A stretch of DNA of 17,610 nt from Candidatus Woesearchaeota archaeon (lineage in GTDB: Archaea; Nanobdellota; Nanobdellia; Woesearchaeales; GW2011-AR4): NCBI GenBank assembly GCA_018303645.1, contig JAGVXR010000052.1, positions 1 through 17,610 of the forward strand, in the 5' to 3' direction. Position 1 is the stretch's first letter, and each line of letters opens with the position of its first letter. The notes under the pieces were generated by a model. That model did not search any database and had not been told where the DNA came from. It saw only the letters and a program-made list of their open reading frames with translations. The translations under genes and the position numbers were made by a program. This document shows, piece by piece, positions 5,006-13,124 of this stretch.

Positions 5006-6835
5006 ATGCTGAAGCCTTATGATATGAGCAGCATAATAATAACGGGCCCAAAAGCCATTCAGGAAGCCATCATCAGGGAGCTGCATGAGCTTAAAGTGCT
5101 GCACATTGTCGAGCACTCAAAAAATGAGCTGGCTGACATAGGAAAGCCGCTTGGAAGCGCGGCAAATCTTTCTGAGGCTCTGGTTAAAGTAAGGGCTTTG
5201 ATTGCTGCATTGGGAATAAAAAAAGAGGAAGCTGAATTTGAGCCAAAAAAAGGCTTGCCGGATATCATGCCAGCAGCAAAAAAGCTTGGCGAGAATTTAA
5301 ACACGGCTTTGGACGAGTTGAAGAAATGCCAGGAATTGATTTCGAAAAATGAGGCTACGAAGCAGGAGCTTAAAATCCTGAAAGATATCAATATTCCCCT
5401 TGAATACTTCACGGCATACAGGTCACTGGCGTATTTCACCGGCTATGTGAAAGATGCCTCAGCATTAAATGAAGAGATTTCAAAATTGACAAAAAATTTC
5501 ATGCTGCTTAACAGCGGCGCTAAAAAGCGAAGCTTCATAGTCCTGTTTGCAGAAGCAAAAATCAGGGACAAGGTGCAGGGACTGCTGCAAAAAAACAGCT
5601 TTTCCCATGTAAATTTTTCAAACATATCAAATTTGAATGGAACTGCATCAGCAAACCTGCAAAGAATAGAGGATGAAAATGCAAGGCACAGCAGGAAAAT
5701 AGTGGATTCAAATAAAAAAATTGAGGCTTTGAAGAATGAGCATAAAGAATTCCTGCTTGCCTCGGAAATGTTCTTAAGCCGGCAGCTGGAAAAGGCGGAA
5801 GCGCCATTGAAGTTTGCATCCACGCAAAGCAGTTTTCTGGTAAAAGGATGGGTTCCTGCAGAGGACTTAAACAAAACAATTGAAAGGCTGAACAAGGCAG
5901 GCAAAAACAAGGTTTTTGTTCATTTTGAGCCTGCCAAAGCACATGACAATGTACCAATAAAGCTGAAAAACCCGAGATTTGCAAAGCCTTTCGAGTTCTT
6001 CATGGACCTTTACAGCATGCCGACTTACAGGGAAATAGACCCGACTTTTTTTGTGTTCCTGACATTCCCCATATTCTTCGGAATAATGCTCGGCGATGTC
6101 GGATACGGGATTGCAAGCTTTGCGATTTTCTGGCTTTTGAAAAGAAAAATAAAGGCAGATAAATTCTTTAATGTGCTGATGCTTGCTTCCTTTGTGTCCA
6201 TGCTATTCGGGCTTTTATTCGGAGAGTTCTTTGGATACGAGTTTACCCATCCAATAATAAGCAGGGAGCATGAGATGTTCAGGCTTCTTTACGTAGTGCT
6301 GGCAATAGGCGCAGTGCATGTCAATATAGGGCTGGTAATTGGATTCATTAATACACTCAAGATGCACGGCTTTATGGCAGCAGTCTATGAAAAAGCAAGC
6401 TGGATCGTGCTGGAAATCGGTGTTGCAATTCTTGCCCTGTCATATTTCAAAAAAATTTCAGTATCGCCATTGGCAGGAGCGGCATTTTTAGCGGCATCAA
6501 TTTTAATGCTGCTGAAGGCAGAAGGCATAAAAGGGCTTATGGAGCTGCCGACAATATTCACCAATATACTTTCTTATGCAAGGCTTATGGCAATCGGCTT
6601 GTCGTCAGTTGTATTGGCTGTGATTATAAATGATTCTGCAAAAGAGTTTTTTCATCAGGGAGGGGTTTACATCCTGATTGGAGTCTTAATACTTGTAGTC
6701 GGGCACATAATCAACTTAATGCTCGGCTTGCTCGGAAGCTTTTTGCATTCATTAAGGCTTCATTATGTCGAGTTTTTTTCAAAATTTTTCCATGGCGGGG
6801 CTAAAAGGTACCAGCCGTTTGGAGCGAAAGAATAA
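5006..6835 (+). CDS. atpI: A-type ATP synthase subunit I (a subunit, ion half-channels)
   Basis: Subunit I anchors the peripheral stalks and conducts ions past the rotor ring. The 609-residue protein has the expected two halves. The soluble N-terminal arm (about 1-335) starts MLKPYDMSSIIITGPK and contains two long helical segments. The membrane half starts near residue 345 (FFVFLTFPIFFGIMLGDVGYG) with several further hydrophobic spans. NILSYARLMAIGLSS (about residues 519-533) carries the conserved Arg (R526) that faces the rotor carboxylate. The C-terminus LHSLRLHYVEFFSKFFHGGAKRYQPF is characteristic of the family. Length is slightly below the usual 620-690. The ATG follows the atpH stop by one base, indicating coupled translation. 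Confidence 0.97.
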   Translation: MLKPYDMSSIIITGPKAIQEAIIRELHELKVLHIVEHSKNELADIGKPLGSAANLSEALVKVRALIAALGIKKEEAEFEPKKGLPDIMPAAKKLGENLNTALDELKKCQELISKNEATKQELKILKDINIPLEYFTAYRSLAYFTGYVKDASALNEEISKLTKNFMLLNSGAKKRSFIVLFAEAKIRDKVQGLLQKNSFSHVNFSNISNLNGTASANLQRIEDENARHSRKIVDSNKKIEALKNEHKEFLLASEMFLSRQLEKAEAPLKFASTQSSFLVKGWVPAEDLNKTIERLNKAGKNKVFVHFEPAKAHDNVPIKLKNPRFAKPFEFFMDLYSMPTYREIDPTFFVFLTFPIFFGIMLGDVGYGIASFAIFWLLKRKIKADKFFNVLMLASFVSMLFGLLFGEFFGYEFTHPIISREHEMFRLLYVVLAIGAVHVNIGLVIGFINTLKMHGFMAAVYEKASWIVLEIGVAILALSYFKKISVSPLAGAAFLAASILMLLKAEGIKGLMELPTIFTNILSYARLMAIGLSSVVLAVIINDSAKEFFHQGGVYILIGVLILVVGHIINLMLGLLGSFLHSLRLHYVEFFSKFFHGGAKRYQPFGAKE

Positions 6836-6851
6836 AATATGGAGGTAAAAA

Positions 6852-7088
6852 ATGGCAGTTGATATATCAACAGGTTTGGTGGCGATAGCATCTGGATTGG
6901 CAATTGGCTTAAGCGCTATCGCGGCGGCTATCGCCGAAAAAGACATAGGTGTTGCGGCTGTAGGTGCAATGGCTGAAAAGGAGGAACTTTTCGGAAAGGG
7001 CCTTGTGCTTACGGTAATCCCGGAGACCATAGTCATCTTTGGGCTTGTGGTTGCAATACTAATATTGAACTTGGCAAAAGGCGGCTAA
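6852..7088 (+). CDS. atpK: A-type ATP synthase subunit K (c-type proteolipid)
   Basis: This 78-residue protein forms the rotor ring. It has two membrane helices: residues 7-28 (GLVAIASGLAIGLSAIAAAIAE) and 51-74 (LVLTVIPETIVIFGLVVAILIL). The ion-carrying Glu is E58 in the PET motif of helix 2. It is a simple one-hairpin c subunit, not a duplicated or triplicated form. The charged loop KDIGVAAVGAMAEKEELFGKG links the helices. GGAGGT at 6841-6846, the best ribosome site in the operon, precedes the ATG by 5 nt, consistent with the many copies needed per complex. I cannot decide Na+ versus H+ from these residues; the PET motif occurs in Na+ types, but helix 1 lacks the Gln often seen in them. Confidence 0.95.
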   Translation: MAVDISTGLVAIASGLAIGLSAIAAAIAEKDIGVAAVGAMAEKEELFGKGLVLTVIPETIVIFGLVVAILILNLAKGG

Positions 7089-7096
7089 TCATTAAG

Positions 7097-7642
7097 ATGG
7101 GACTGGAAGCTGTAAAAGACGAGATATTGAATAGCGCGAAAGAGCAGTCAAATTCATTGATAGCGGAAGCAAGAAAAGAAGCCAGCAGGATAATGAAAGA
7201 CGCTGAAAAGAAGGCAGAGGCTTCCAGGGAAAAAAGCGAGGCAGAAACCAAAAAAATGATGGATGTGATCAAAAGGCAGGAGCTTGCCGCGGCTGAGCTT
7301 GAAAACAAAAAAATGCTTCTTGAGTCAAAGAAGCAAGTCATTGAAAGTGTTTTTGCTGAGGCAAGAGCCAGGCTTGAAAAACTTGATGACAAAAAAAGGG
7401 AAGACTATATTAAAAAGCTGATTGAAAAAATAAAAAATGAAATCCAGGCAGAGCATGTCTACTGCAGCAAAAAGGATGCAAAATTTGTCAAGGGGTTTGA
7501 TGCAAATCCAATTGATATAATCGGCGGCTTAATTGCCGAGAACAAGGAAAGGACAATAAGGGTGGACTCCAGCTTTGACACAATGCTGGAAAGCATAAAA
7601 GAAAAAGAGCTGCAGGGCATAAACAAACTGCTATTCGGTTAA
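7097..7642 (+). CDS. atpE: A-type ATP synthase subunit E (peripheral stalk)
   Basis: At 181 residues it matches the usual archaeal subunit E length. Residues 1-110 form a charged coiled coil (NSAKEQSNSLIAEARKEASR and following heptads) that would pair with subunit H. The C-terminal third (EDYIKKLIEKIKNEIQAEHV ... GGLIAENKERTIRVDSSFD) is the globular domain that binds the top of the A3B3 head; GGL(I/V)xxxxDGxIxVxNTLD is the related family pattern. It begins 8 nt after atpK and ends one base before atpC. Confidence 0.93.
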   Translation: MGLEAVKDEILNSAKEQSNSLIAEARKEASRIMKDAEKKAEASREKSEAETKKMMDVIKRQELAAAELENKKMLLESKKQVIESVFAEARARLEKLDDKKREDYIKKLIEKIKNEIQAEHVYCSKKDAKFVKGFDANPIDIIGGLIAENKERTIRVDSSFDTMLESIKEKELQGINKLLFG

Positions 7643-7643
7643 A

Positions 7644-8726
7644 ATGCTGAAACTAAAAGAGCCATTGAAACAGGAAAAGATAAAGCTTGGATTTTATCCT
7701 TACACCTATGTAAGGACTGTCGTGATGCGGGCATTGCTTTTCAGGAGAGACGACTACCATAAAATGCTCAAGATGGGCTTCAGCGAAATTGCAAAGTTTC
7801 TGCAGGAATCACACTACAGGAAGGAAATTAACGAGCTTGCAACGCATTACTCGGGAGCGGACCTGCTTGAGCTCGCATTAACCAGGAATCTGGCAGCATC
7901 CTTCAAAAAGCTGATGAGAATTTCTTCTTATGAGATTGGGCTTCTTGTCAGGGAGTACGCAAAAAGAAAAGACATTGAAGACATCAAAACAATATTGAGG
8001 GGAAAATTTACAAATACGGATGACAAATTGATAATAAATTCAATAACGGCGGCTGGAACTTTGAGCTATGCTTTCCTTGCTTCGCTTTTGAAAAAAGGCT
8101 CCATTGAAGAGATTTTGAAGGGCAACAGCCTGGTGGATTTTTCCTTATTAAAGGGCGGATTAAAAGACTTGAATGAGAAAAAGAATTTAATCAGCATTGA
8201 AAACGCGCTTGACAGGCATTATTACGCGAGCCTGATACAATTTTCAGATAGGCTGCCGAAAGAGGGAGCCCTTTTCAGGGATTTTTTGCTGAAGGAAGTT
8301 GAAATATTGAACATCTTGACGCTGCTGAGGCTTAAAAAGGCAAAATTTGACAAGGCTGCCATCAAGGACTTCATAATCATGTCAGGCAACAAGGCAAAAG
8401 ACTCAAAAATGATTGGCATGGCAGATGCTGATGACCTGGACGAGCTTTCAAAATCTTTGGCTAAAATAGAATACGGGCTCATTATTGCTAAAGGCATTGA
8501 AGAGTTCAAAAAAAATAATTCTTTGATAGCGCTTGAAACAGAACTTTACAAATACCTGCTGAGGCAGTCTATTTTGTTTATGCACCAGCATCCCTTGTCA
8601 GTTGATGTCATACTGGGCTACATGTTCGCAAAAGACATTGAAGCCAGAAACCTAAAAATAATAGTGAAAGGCAAGCAGCTCGGCTTGAAAGAGGATTTCA
8701 TAGAGAGCCAGCTGATATTTGAGTGA
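7644..8726 (+). CDS. atpC: A-type ATP synthase subunit C (d-type, rotor funnel)
   Basis: The 360-residue, mostly helical protein fits the V/A-ATPase subunit C (V-type d) family, which sits on the proteolipid ring and couples it to the central stalk D-F. Supporting segments are FYPYTYVRTVVMRALLFRRDDY near the N-terminus, the central EIGLLVREYAKRKDIEDIKTILRG (close to the family YxxxDxxNixxilRgk block), and the C-terminal DVILGYMFAKDIEARNLKIIVKGKQLGL, which is strongly typical (ilaYlxaKexEvxNlRiIlxgK). The ATG follows the atpE stop by one base. Confidence 0.95.
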   Translation: MLKLKEPLKQEKIKLGFYPYTYVRTVVMRALLFRRDDYHKMLKMGFSEIAKFLQESHYRKEINELATHYSGADLLELALTRNLAASFKKLMRISSYEIGLLVREYAKRKDIEDIKTILRGKFTNTDDKLIINSITAAGTLSYAFLASLLKKGSIEEILKGNSLVDFSLLKGGLKDLNEKKNLISIENALDRHYYASLIQFSDRLPKEGALFRDFLLKEVEILNILTLLRLKKAKFDKAAIKDFIIMSGNKAKDSKMIGMADADDLDELSKSLAKIEYGLIIAKGIEEFKKNNSLIALETELYKYLLRQSILFMHQHPLSVDVILGYMFAKDIEARNLKIIVKGKQLGLKEDFIESQLIFE

Positions 8727-8728
8727 AA

Positions 8729-9028
8729 ATGGTAAAAATAGCTGTTGCCGGCGGAAATGAGTTCATTGTAGGGTTTCAACTGGCTGGAATAAGGGACACA
8801 ATCGAAATGACAGGCGATTATTTCAATCAGCTTAAAAACATGAAAAATAAAAAGGAGATAGGCATTGTAGTTGTGGATGAGAGGATGATTGAAAGCCTTG
8901 AGCCATACCAAAGGCTTGAAATTGAAGCTTCTGTTGAGCCTGTTTTTATTCCTGTCTCGACAAAAACTGAGCAGGACAGCCTGAAAAAGCTCATCAAGAA
9001 ATCTATAGGAGTTGATTTGTGGAGATAA
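8729..9028 (+). CDS. atpF: A-type ATP synthase subunit F
   Basis: This 99-residue protein has the compact alternating strand-helix pattern of subunit F: a first strand KIAVAGGNEFIVGFQLAGI, then IGIVVVDERMIESL, then VEPVFIPVSTK, and a helical C-terminus EQDSLKKLIKKSIGVDLW. In the complex it binds subunit D in the central stalk. ATG 8729, two bases after the atpC stop, gives the canonical MVKIAV start; the in-frame GTG at 8723 overlapping that stop would add two residues (MK) and cannot be excluded. The last codons contain the GGAG ribosome site of atpA. Confidence 0.93.
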   Translation: MVKIAVAGGNEFIVGFQLAGIRDTIEMTGDYFNQLKNMKNKKEIGIVVVDERMIESLEPYQRLEIEASVEPVFIPVSTKTEQDSLKKLIKKSIGVDLWR

Positions 9029-9030
9029 GC

Positions 9031-10755
9031 ATGGAAAAAGGAATTTTATATAGAATTGCAGGGCCTGTAGTCGTGGCAAAGGGCATAAAGCCAAGAATGT
9101 ATGACGTATGCAGGGTTGGGAATGAAAATTTGATGGGAGAGGTAATCCAGATAGAGGGCGATAAAACAATAATCCAGGTTTATGAAGACACTTCGGGGAT
9201 CAAGCCGGGCGAGCCTGTTGTCAACACAGGCGAGCCGTTAAAGGTAGAGCTTGGGCCTGGAATGCTTGGGAGCATCTATGACGGAATACAAAGGCCATTG
9301 CCTGTGCTGATTAAGCAGATGGGGGATTTCATCAAAAGGGGGGTCGATGCGCCGGGATTAGATTACGCTAAAAAATGGGATTTCAAGGCTGTTGCTAAGA
9401 ACGGAGAAAGTGTTGCCGGCGGAAGCGTTGTAGGCGAGGTTGAGGAAAACCCGGGAATTATCCACAAAATACTTGTTCCCCCAAACCAAAAAGGAAAAGT
9501 TGCAGAGATAAAATCCGGAAAATTTACTGTAAATGACGTAATCGGAAAATTGGACAATGGGTTTGAATTAAGATTGAAGCACAACTGGCCCGTAAGGGTT
9601 GCAAGGCCTGTAACAGTTAAGCTGAGGCCTGAAGCCCCTTTGATAACGGGGCAAAGAATTTTTGATGCGTTGTTCCCCTTGGCAAAAGGAGGAGTGGCTG
9701 CGATTCCCGGGCCTTTTGGGGCGGGAAAAACGGTAAGTCAGCAACAATTAGCAAAATGGAGTGACGCAGACATTATTGTTTATGTCGGCTGCGGGGAAAG
9801 GGGCAATGAGATGACGGAAGTGCTTACAGAATTTCCGGAATTGACAGACCCGAAAAGCGGCAAGCCGCTGATGAACAGAACCGTGCTTATTGCAAATACA
9901 AGCAACATGCCTGTTGCAGCAAGGGAGGCAAGCATCTATACCGGGGTTACAATTGCGGAATATTTCAGGGACATGGGCTATTCTGTCGCCTTAATGGCTG
10001 ACTCAACTTCAAGATGGGCAGAAGCTATGAGAGAGATTTCCTCAAGGCTGGAGGAAATGCCGGGCGAGGAGGGATATCCGGCTTATTTGTCAACGAGATT
10101 AGCGCAATTTTATGAAAGGGCAGGCAGGGTAATTCCGCTCGGCACAAAGAAGGAAGGAAGCGTAAGCATTATCGGCGCTGTTTCGCCTCCTGGAGGGGAC
10201 ATATCAGAGCCCGTGTCACAATCAACATTAAGGGTGACTAAGGTTTACTGGAAGCTTGACTCAAAATTGGCACAGAGAAGGCATTTTCCATCCATAAACT
10301 GGCTTGATTCATACTCAAACTATAAAGAGATTTTAGCTCCGTGGTATTCAAAAAATGTAGCGGCTGATTGGAACAATTTAGTTGGGGAAATAATGGCCAT
10401 ACTGCAGGAAGAGGAAAAGCTGATTGAGATTGTGCAGCTTGTCGGCTCTGACGCCCTGCCTGAAAGGCAGCAGTTGACCTTGCTTGTTGCAAGGCTGATA
10501 AGGGAGGTTTTATTGCAGCAGAACGCATTCCACGAGATTGACACTTTTTGCGACTTGAAGAAGACATACTCAATAATGAAGACGATATCCAATTTTTCAA
10601 AAATGGCAAACACAGCAATGGACAGCGGCATGAGGGTGCACCAGATTCTTGCAACAAAGGCAAAGGACAGATTGGGCGAGGTAAAGTTTGTAAAGGATTA
10701 TGAAAAACTGCTTGATGAACTGGCAAGGCAGATGGAGAAGGAGCTGAGGGTTTGA
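9031..10755 (+). CDS. atpA: A-type ATP synthase catalytic subunit A
   Basis: This is the catalytic nucleotide-binding subunit, 574 residues. The N-terminal beta-barrel (GILYRIAGPVVVAKG) is followed by the A-subunit-specific bulge domain (about 110-190). The P-loop is GPFGAGKT at about residues 227-234, with YVGCGERGNEMTEVL carrying the catalytic Glu, then DSTSRWAEAMREIS and a helical C-terminal domain. In most archaeal A subunits the fifth P-loop residue is Ser (GPFGSGKT); here it is Ala. No intein is present, although this P-loop is a common archaeal intein site. ATG 9031 is preferred over GTG 9019 because GGAG at 9021-9024 is spaced correctly for it and the protein then starts at the family position. 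Confidence 0.98.
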   Translation: MEKGILYRIAGPVVVAKGIKPRMYDVCRVGNENLMGEVIQIEGDKTIIQVYEDTSGIKPGEPVVNTGEPLKVELGPGMLGSIYDGIQRPLPVLIKQMGDFIKRGVDAPGLDYAKKWDFKAVAKNGESVAGGSVVGEVEENPGIIHKILVPPNQKGKVAEIKSGKFTVNDVIGKLDNGFELRLKHNWPVRVARPVTVKLRPEAPLITGQRIFDALFPLAKGGVAAIPGPFGAGKTVSQQQLAKWSDADIIVYVGCGERGNEMTEVLTEFPELTDPKSGKPLMNRTVLIANTSNMPVAAREASIYTGVTIAEYFRDMGYSVALMADSTSRWAEAMREISSRLEEMPGEEGYPAYLSTRLAQFYERAGRVIPLGTKKEGSVSIIGAVSPPGGDISEPVSQSTLRVTKVYWKLDSKLAQRRHFPSINWLDSYSNYKEILAPWYSKNVAADWNNLVGEIMAILQEEEKLIEIVQLVGSDALPERQQLTLLVARLIREVLLQQNAFHEIDTFCDLKKTYSIMKTISNFSKMANTAMDSGMRVHQILATKAKDRLGEVKFVKDYEKLLDELARQMEKELRV

Positions 10756-10815
10756 AAAATTGATGATTAAAAATAAAAAATATTCAATATTAAAATAAAA
10801 CAAAGACGAGAGCAT

Positions 10816-10869
10816 CCTCTAAAAGTAGAAGTTTTGGAGGAAACCAGCTTGTTATACACTAAATAACAA
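10816..10869 (+). promoter_or_regulatory. Two hairpins in the atpA-atpB gap
   Basis: The 121-bp gap (10756-10876) is the longest in the operon. CCTCTAAAA (10816-10824) pairs with TTTTGGAGG (10832-10840): 9 bp with one U-G pair and loop GTAGAAG. It holds a GGAGG that is 36 nt from the atpB ATG, too far to be its ribosome site. TTGTTAT (10849-10855) pairs perfectly with ATAACAA (10863-10869). GTTATACA (10851-10858) could also be a weak TATA for a leaderless atpB transcript. The first 45 bp of the gap are AT-rich and show no feature. Confidence 0.5.
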
Positions 10870-10876
10870 AATCAAA

Positions 10877-12247
10877 ATGAAAGAATACAAGACTATCACA
10901 AGAGTTGCAGGACCTCTTATCTTTGTAGCAAAAACAGAGCCTATAGGATATGCCGATATTGTAAAGATAATGCTGCCGAGCGGCGATATAAAAAACGGGC
11001 AGGTGCTTGATACAAGCGACGACATTGTCGTTGTGCAGGTTTTTGAGGGAACTTCAGGCATAGATGTTGATTCAAGAGTCAAGTTTTTGGGAGACACTTT
11101 AAAGCTGAACGTTTCAAAAGACATGCTTGGCAGAATTTTAAGCGGAAGCGGGAAGCCGATTGACAATGGACCTGACGTGATTCCTGAGAAAAGGCTTGAC
11201 ATTATAGGGGCGGCGATTAATCCATTTGCAAGAGCATCCCCCCATGATTTCATACAGACAGGATTGTCGACGATTGACGCAATGAACACCCTTGTACGAG
11301 GGCAAAAATTGCCTTTGTTTTCAGGCTCGGGATTGCCGCACAATGAAATTGCTTTGCAGATTGCTCGGCAGGCTAAAGTTATAGGAAAGCAGGAAAATTT
11401 CGTTGTTGTATTTGCCGCTATGGGCATTACAAATGAGGAAGCGCAATACTTCATAAATGACTTTGAGCAGACTGGCGCTTTGGAAAGAAGCGTTGTATTT
11501 TTGAATTTGGCAAACGACCCTGCTGTCGAAAGGCTTGTCACACCAAGAATGGCATTGACTGCTGCGGAGTATTTTGCATATGAGCATGACGCGCATGTGC
11601 TTGTTATACTGACCGATATGACAAACTATTGCGAGTCTTTGAGGGAGATAGGCGCTGCACGTGAGGAGATTCCCGGAAGAAGGGGTTATCCGGGATACAT
11701 GTACACTGACCTGGCAACAATTTATGAAAGGGCAGGAGTTATAAAAGGAAAGAAAGGCAGCGTAACGCAGATTCCAATTCTTACAATGGTTGGCGATGAT
11801 ATTACACACCCGATTCCAGACCTGACTGGCTACATCACAGAAGGGCAGATTGTATTGATGAGGGAACTGCACAGAAAGGGAATCTATCCGAGCATTGATG
11901 TTCTGCCGTCATTGTCACGGCTGATGAACCTCGGCATCGGGCCGACAAGAACAAGGGAGGACCACAAGCAGGTTAGTGACCAGATGTATGCTGCTTATGC
12001 CGAAGGAAGGGACATGAGAGGGCTTGTTGCAATAGTTGGAGAAGAGGCATTGAGCGACAGGGACAAGAAATTCCTGAAATTTGCCGCGGAGTTCGAGGAC
12101 AAGTTTGTCAGGCAGAGAAGAGATGAGGACAGAAGCATTGCAGAAACCCTTGACTTGGGATGGAAATTATTAGGAATACTACCGGAGAACGAATTGACTA
12201 GAATAAGCCCCGAACTGAGGAAGAAGTATTACAAAAAGACGGAGTAA
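10877..12247 (+). CDS. atpB: A-type ATP synthase subunit B (non-catalytic)
   Basis: Subunit B alternates with A in the head and contributes residues to the catalytic interfaces. The 456-residue length is usual. It starts KEYKTITRVAGPLIFVAKTEP, has a degenerate P-loop region (FSGSGLPHNEIALQIARQA) as expected for a non-catalytic subunit, MGITNEEAQYFINDFEQTGAL, the LTDMTNYCESLREIGAAREE block, and GRRGYPGYMYTDLATIYERAG. LPSLSRLMNLGIGPTRTREDH is close to the family consensus. No ribosome site is seen next to the ATG, which lies after an unusual 121-bp gap with two hairpins, so its expression may be partly separate from atpA. Confidence 0.98.
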   Translation: MKEYKTITRVAGPLIFVAKTEPIGYADIVKIMLPSGDIKNGQVLDTSDDIVVVQVFEGTSGIDVDSRVKFLGDTLKLNVSKDMLGRILSGSGKPIDNGPDVIPEKRLDIIGAAINPFARASPHDFIQTGLSTIDAMNTLVRGQKLPLFSGSGLPHNEIALQIARQAKVIGKQENFVVVFAAMGITNEEAQYFINDFEQTGALERSVVFLNLANDPAVERLVTPRMALTAAEYFAYEHDAHVLVILTDMTNYCESLREIGAAREEIPGRRGYPGYMYTDLATIYERAGVIKGKKGSVTQIPILTMVGDDITHPIPDLTGYITEGQIVLMRELHRKGIYPSIDVLPSLSRLMNLGIGPTRTREDHKQVSDQMYAAYAEGRDMRGLVAIVGEEALSDRDKKFLKFAAEFEDKFVRQRRDEDRSIAETLDLGWKLLGILPENELTRISPELRKKYYKKTE

Positions 12248-12274
12248 AAGACATTCAGCTTACAAATTAAATAA

Positions 12275-12892
12275 ATGCCACAAGACGTCAAGCCCACAAG
12301 AAGCGAATTATTGAAGCTTAAAAAGCAGATAAGGCTTGCTAGGGGCGGCTATAACCTCCTGAAGAAAAAAAGAGACGGCTTGATTTTGGAATTCTTTGAA
12401 ATCCTGAAACGGGCAAAGACACTGCGGGAAGAGCTTGTCAGTGAATATAAAGTTGCGCTTGAAAAAATGAGCATTGCAAGAACCCTTGAAGGCGACCTGA
12501 AAGTCAAGTCAATTGCAATGGCAATAAAAGACATTCCTGACATAAAGCTTACAGCAAAAAACGTAATGGGGGTAAAAGTCCCTAAAATAGAAAGCTCTGA
12601 AATAAAGAAGGCATTCATGGCAAGAGGCTATGGAATCTACAATTCATCTGCAATTGACGAGGCTGCTGCGGCTTATGAAAGGGTTGTCGAGAAGATAATA
12701 CTGGCTGCTGAGGTTGAAACCTCGATGAGAAAGCTGCTCAATGAGATTGAGAAGACAAAAAGAAGAGTTAACGCGCTTGAGTTTGTAGTGATTCCGAGCC
12801 TTGACAGGCAAAGGGCATTTATCCAGCTGAGACTGGAGGAAATGGAGAGGGAGAACATATTCAGGATGAAGAGGATAAAGGCAAAGGCATAA
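12275..12892 (+). CDS. atpD: A-type ATP synthase subunit D (central rotor shaft)
   Basis: The 205-residue protein is a long antiparallel coiled coil, as expected of subunit D, which turns inside the A3B3 head. The N-terminus PTRSELLKLKKQIRLARGGYNLLKKKRDGLILEF is the conserved family block (PTkxeLlxLkkrLxlAxrGhkLLKxKrdeL). The C-terminal helix carries the second block, INALEFVVIP-like: RRVNALEFVVIPSLDRQRAFIQLRLEEMERENIFRMKRIK. It lies 27 nt after atpB and four bases before the small membrane-protein gene. Confidence 0.96.
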   Translation: MPQDVKPTRSELLKLKKQIRLARGGYNLLKKKRDGLILEFFEILKRAKTLREELVSEYKVALEKMSIARTLEGDLKVKSIAMAIKDIPDIKLTAKNVMGVKVPKIESSEIKKAFMARGYGIYNSSAIDEAAAAYERVVEKIILAAEVETSMRKLLNEIEKTKRRVNALEFVVIPSLDRQRAFIQLRLEEMERENIFRMKRIKAKA

Positions 12893-12896
12893 AAAT

Positions 12897-13061
12897 ATGA
12901 TAAACATAATCAAAAAAATCAAAGATAAGATAAATAAAAAATATAAAAAGCAAAATCAAAGGAAACTGGTGTGGATTGTCATTCTTATACATGCTGTTAA
13001 TTTCTTATTGGTTGCTGGGTTTTTGGTTTATCTTTATCTGTGGGTTAAAAGGGTAAGTTAA
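12897..13061 (+). CDS. 54-residue single-span membrane protein at the end of the ATPase operon
   Basis: An ATG four bases after the atpD stop opens a 54-codon frame. The product has a strongly basic N-terminus (about residues 5-23, rich in Lys: KKIKDKINKKYKKQNQRK) followed by one hydrophobic helix (about 24-50: LVWIVILIHAVNFLLVAGFL and VYLYLWV) and the short tail KRVS. The positive-inside rule predicts a cytoplasmic N-terminus. It occupies the place of ahaG, the small last gene of Methanosarcina ATPase operons; homology to AhaG is not established here. Position, close spacing and clear topology support a real gene that may assist the rotor or subunit I, but the role is unknown. Confidence 0.65.
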   Translation: MINIIKKIKDKINKKYKKQNQRKLVWIVILIHAVNFLLVAGFLVYLYLWVKRVS

Positions 13062-13063
13062 AT

Positions 13064-13085
13064 TGTATATATTTATATATATAAC
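13064..13085 (+). promoter_or_regulatory. AT-rich promoter region of hppA
   Basis: A run of alternating TA (TATATATTTATATATATAAC) directly after the 54-codon gene supplies a TATA box about 45-55 bp before the hppA ATG. GAGG at 13115-13118 is the ribosome site. The same T/A run may serve to end the ATPase transcript. Confidence 0.5.
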
Positions 13086-13124
13086 TATGAATAAAATAAA
13101 AATAAAACAAAAAAGAGGAAAAAT

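Noticed and set aside
9019..9030. GTG 9019 as the atpA start
   Set aside because: GGAG at 9021-9024 would lie inside the coding region; it is correctly placed for ATG 9031.
8618..9169. 183-codon minus-strand frame across atpC-atpF-atpA
   Set aside because: It runs antisense to three tightly packed, well-identified genes and its product shows no domain.
9712..9741. Intein at the atpA P-loop
   Set aside because: The P-loop and flanking sequence are continuous; no intein is present.
10762..10797. Mini open frame of 11 codons after atpA
   Set aside because: Low-complexity Lys/Asn/Ile codons in AT-rich DNA, with no ribosome site.
11321..11872. 183-codon minus-strand frame inside atpB
   Set aside because: It is antisense to a strongly conserved gene, has no ribosome site or recognisable domain, and is a coding shadow.
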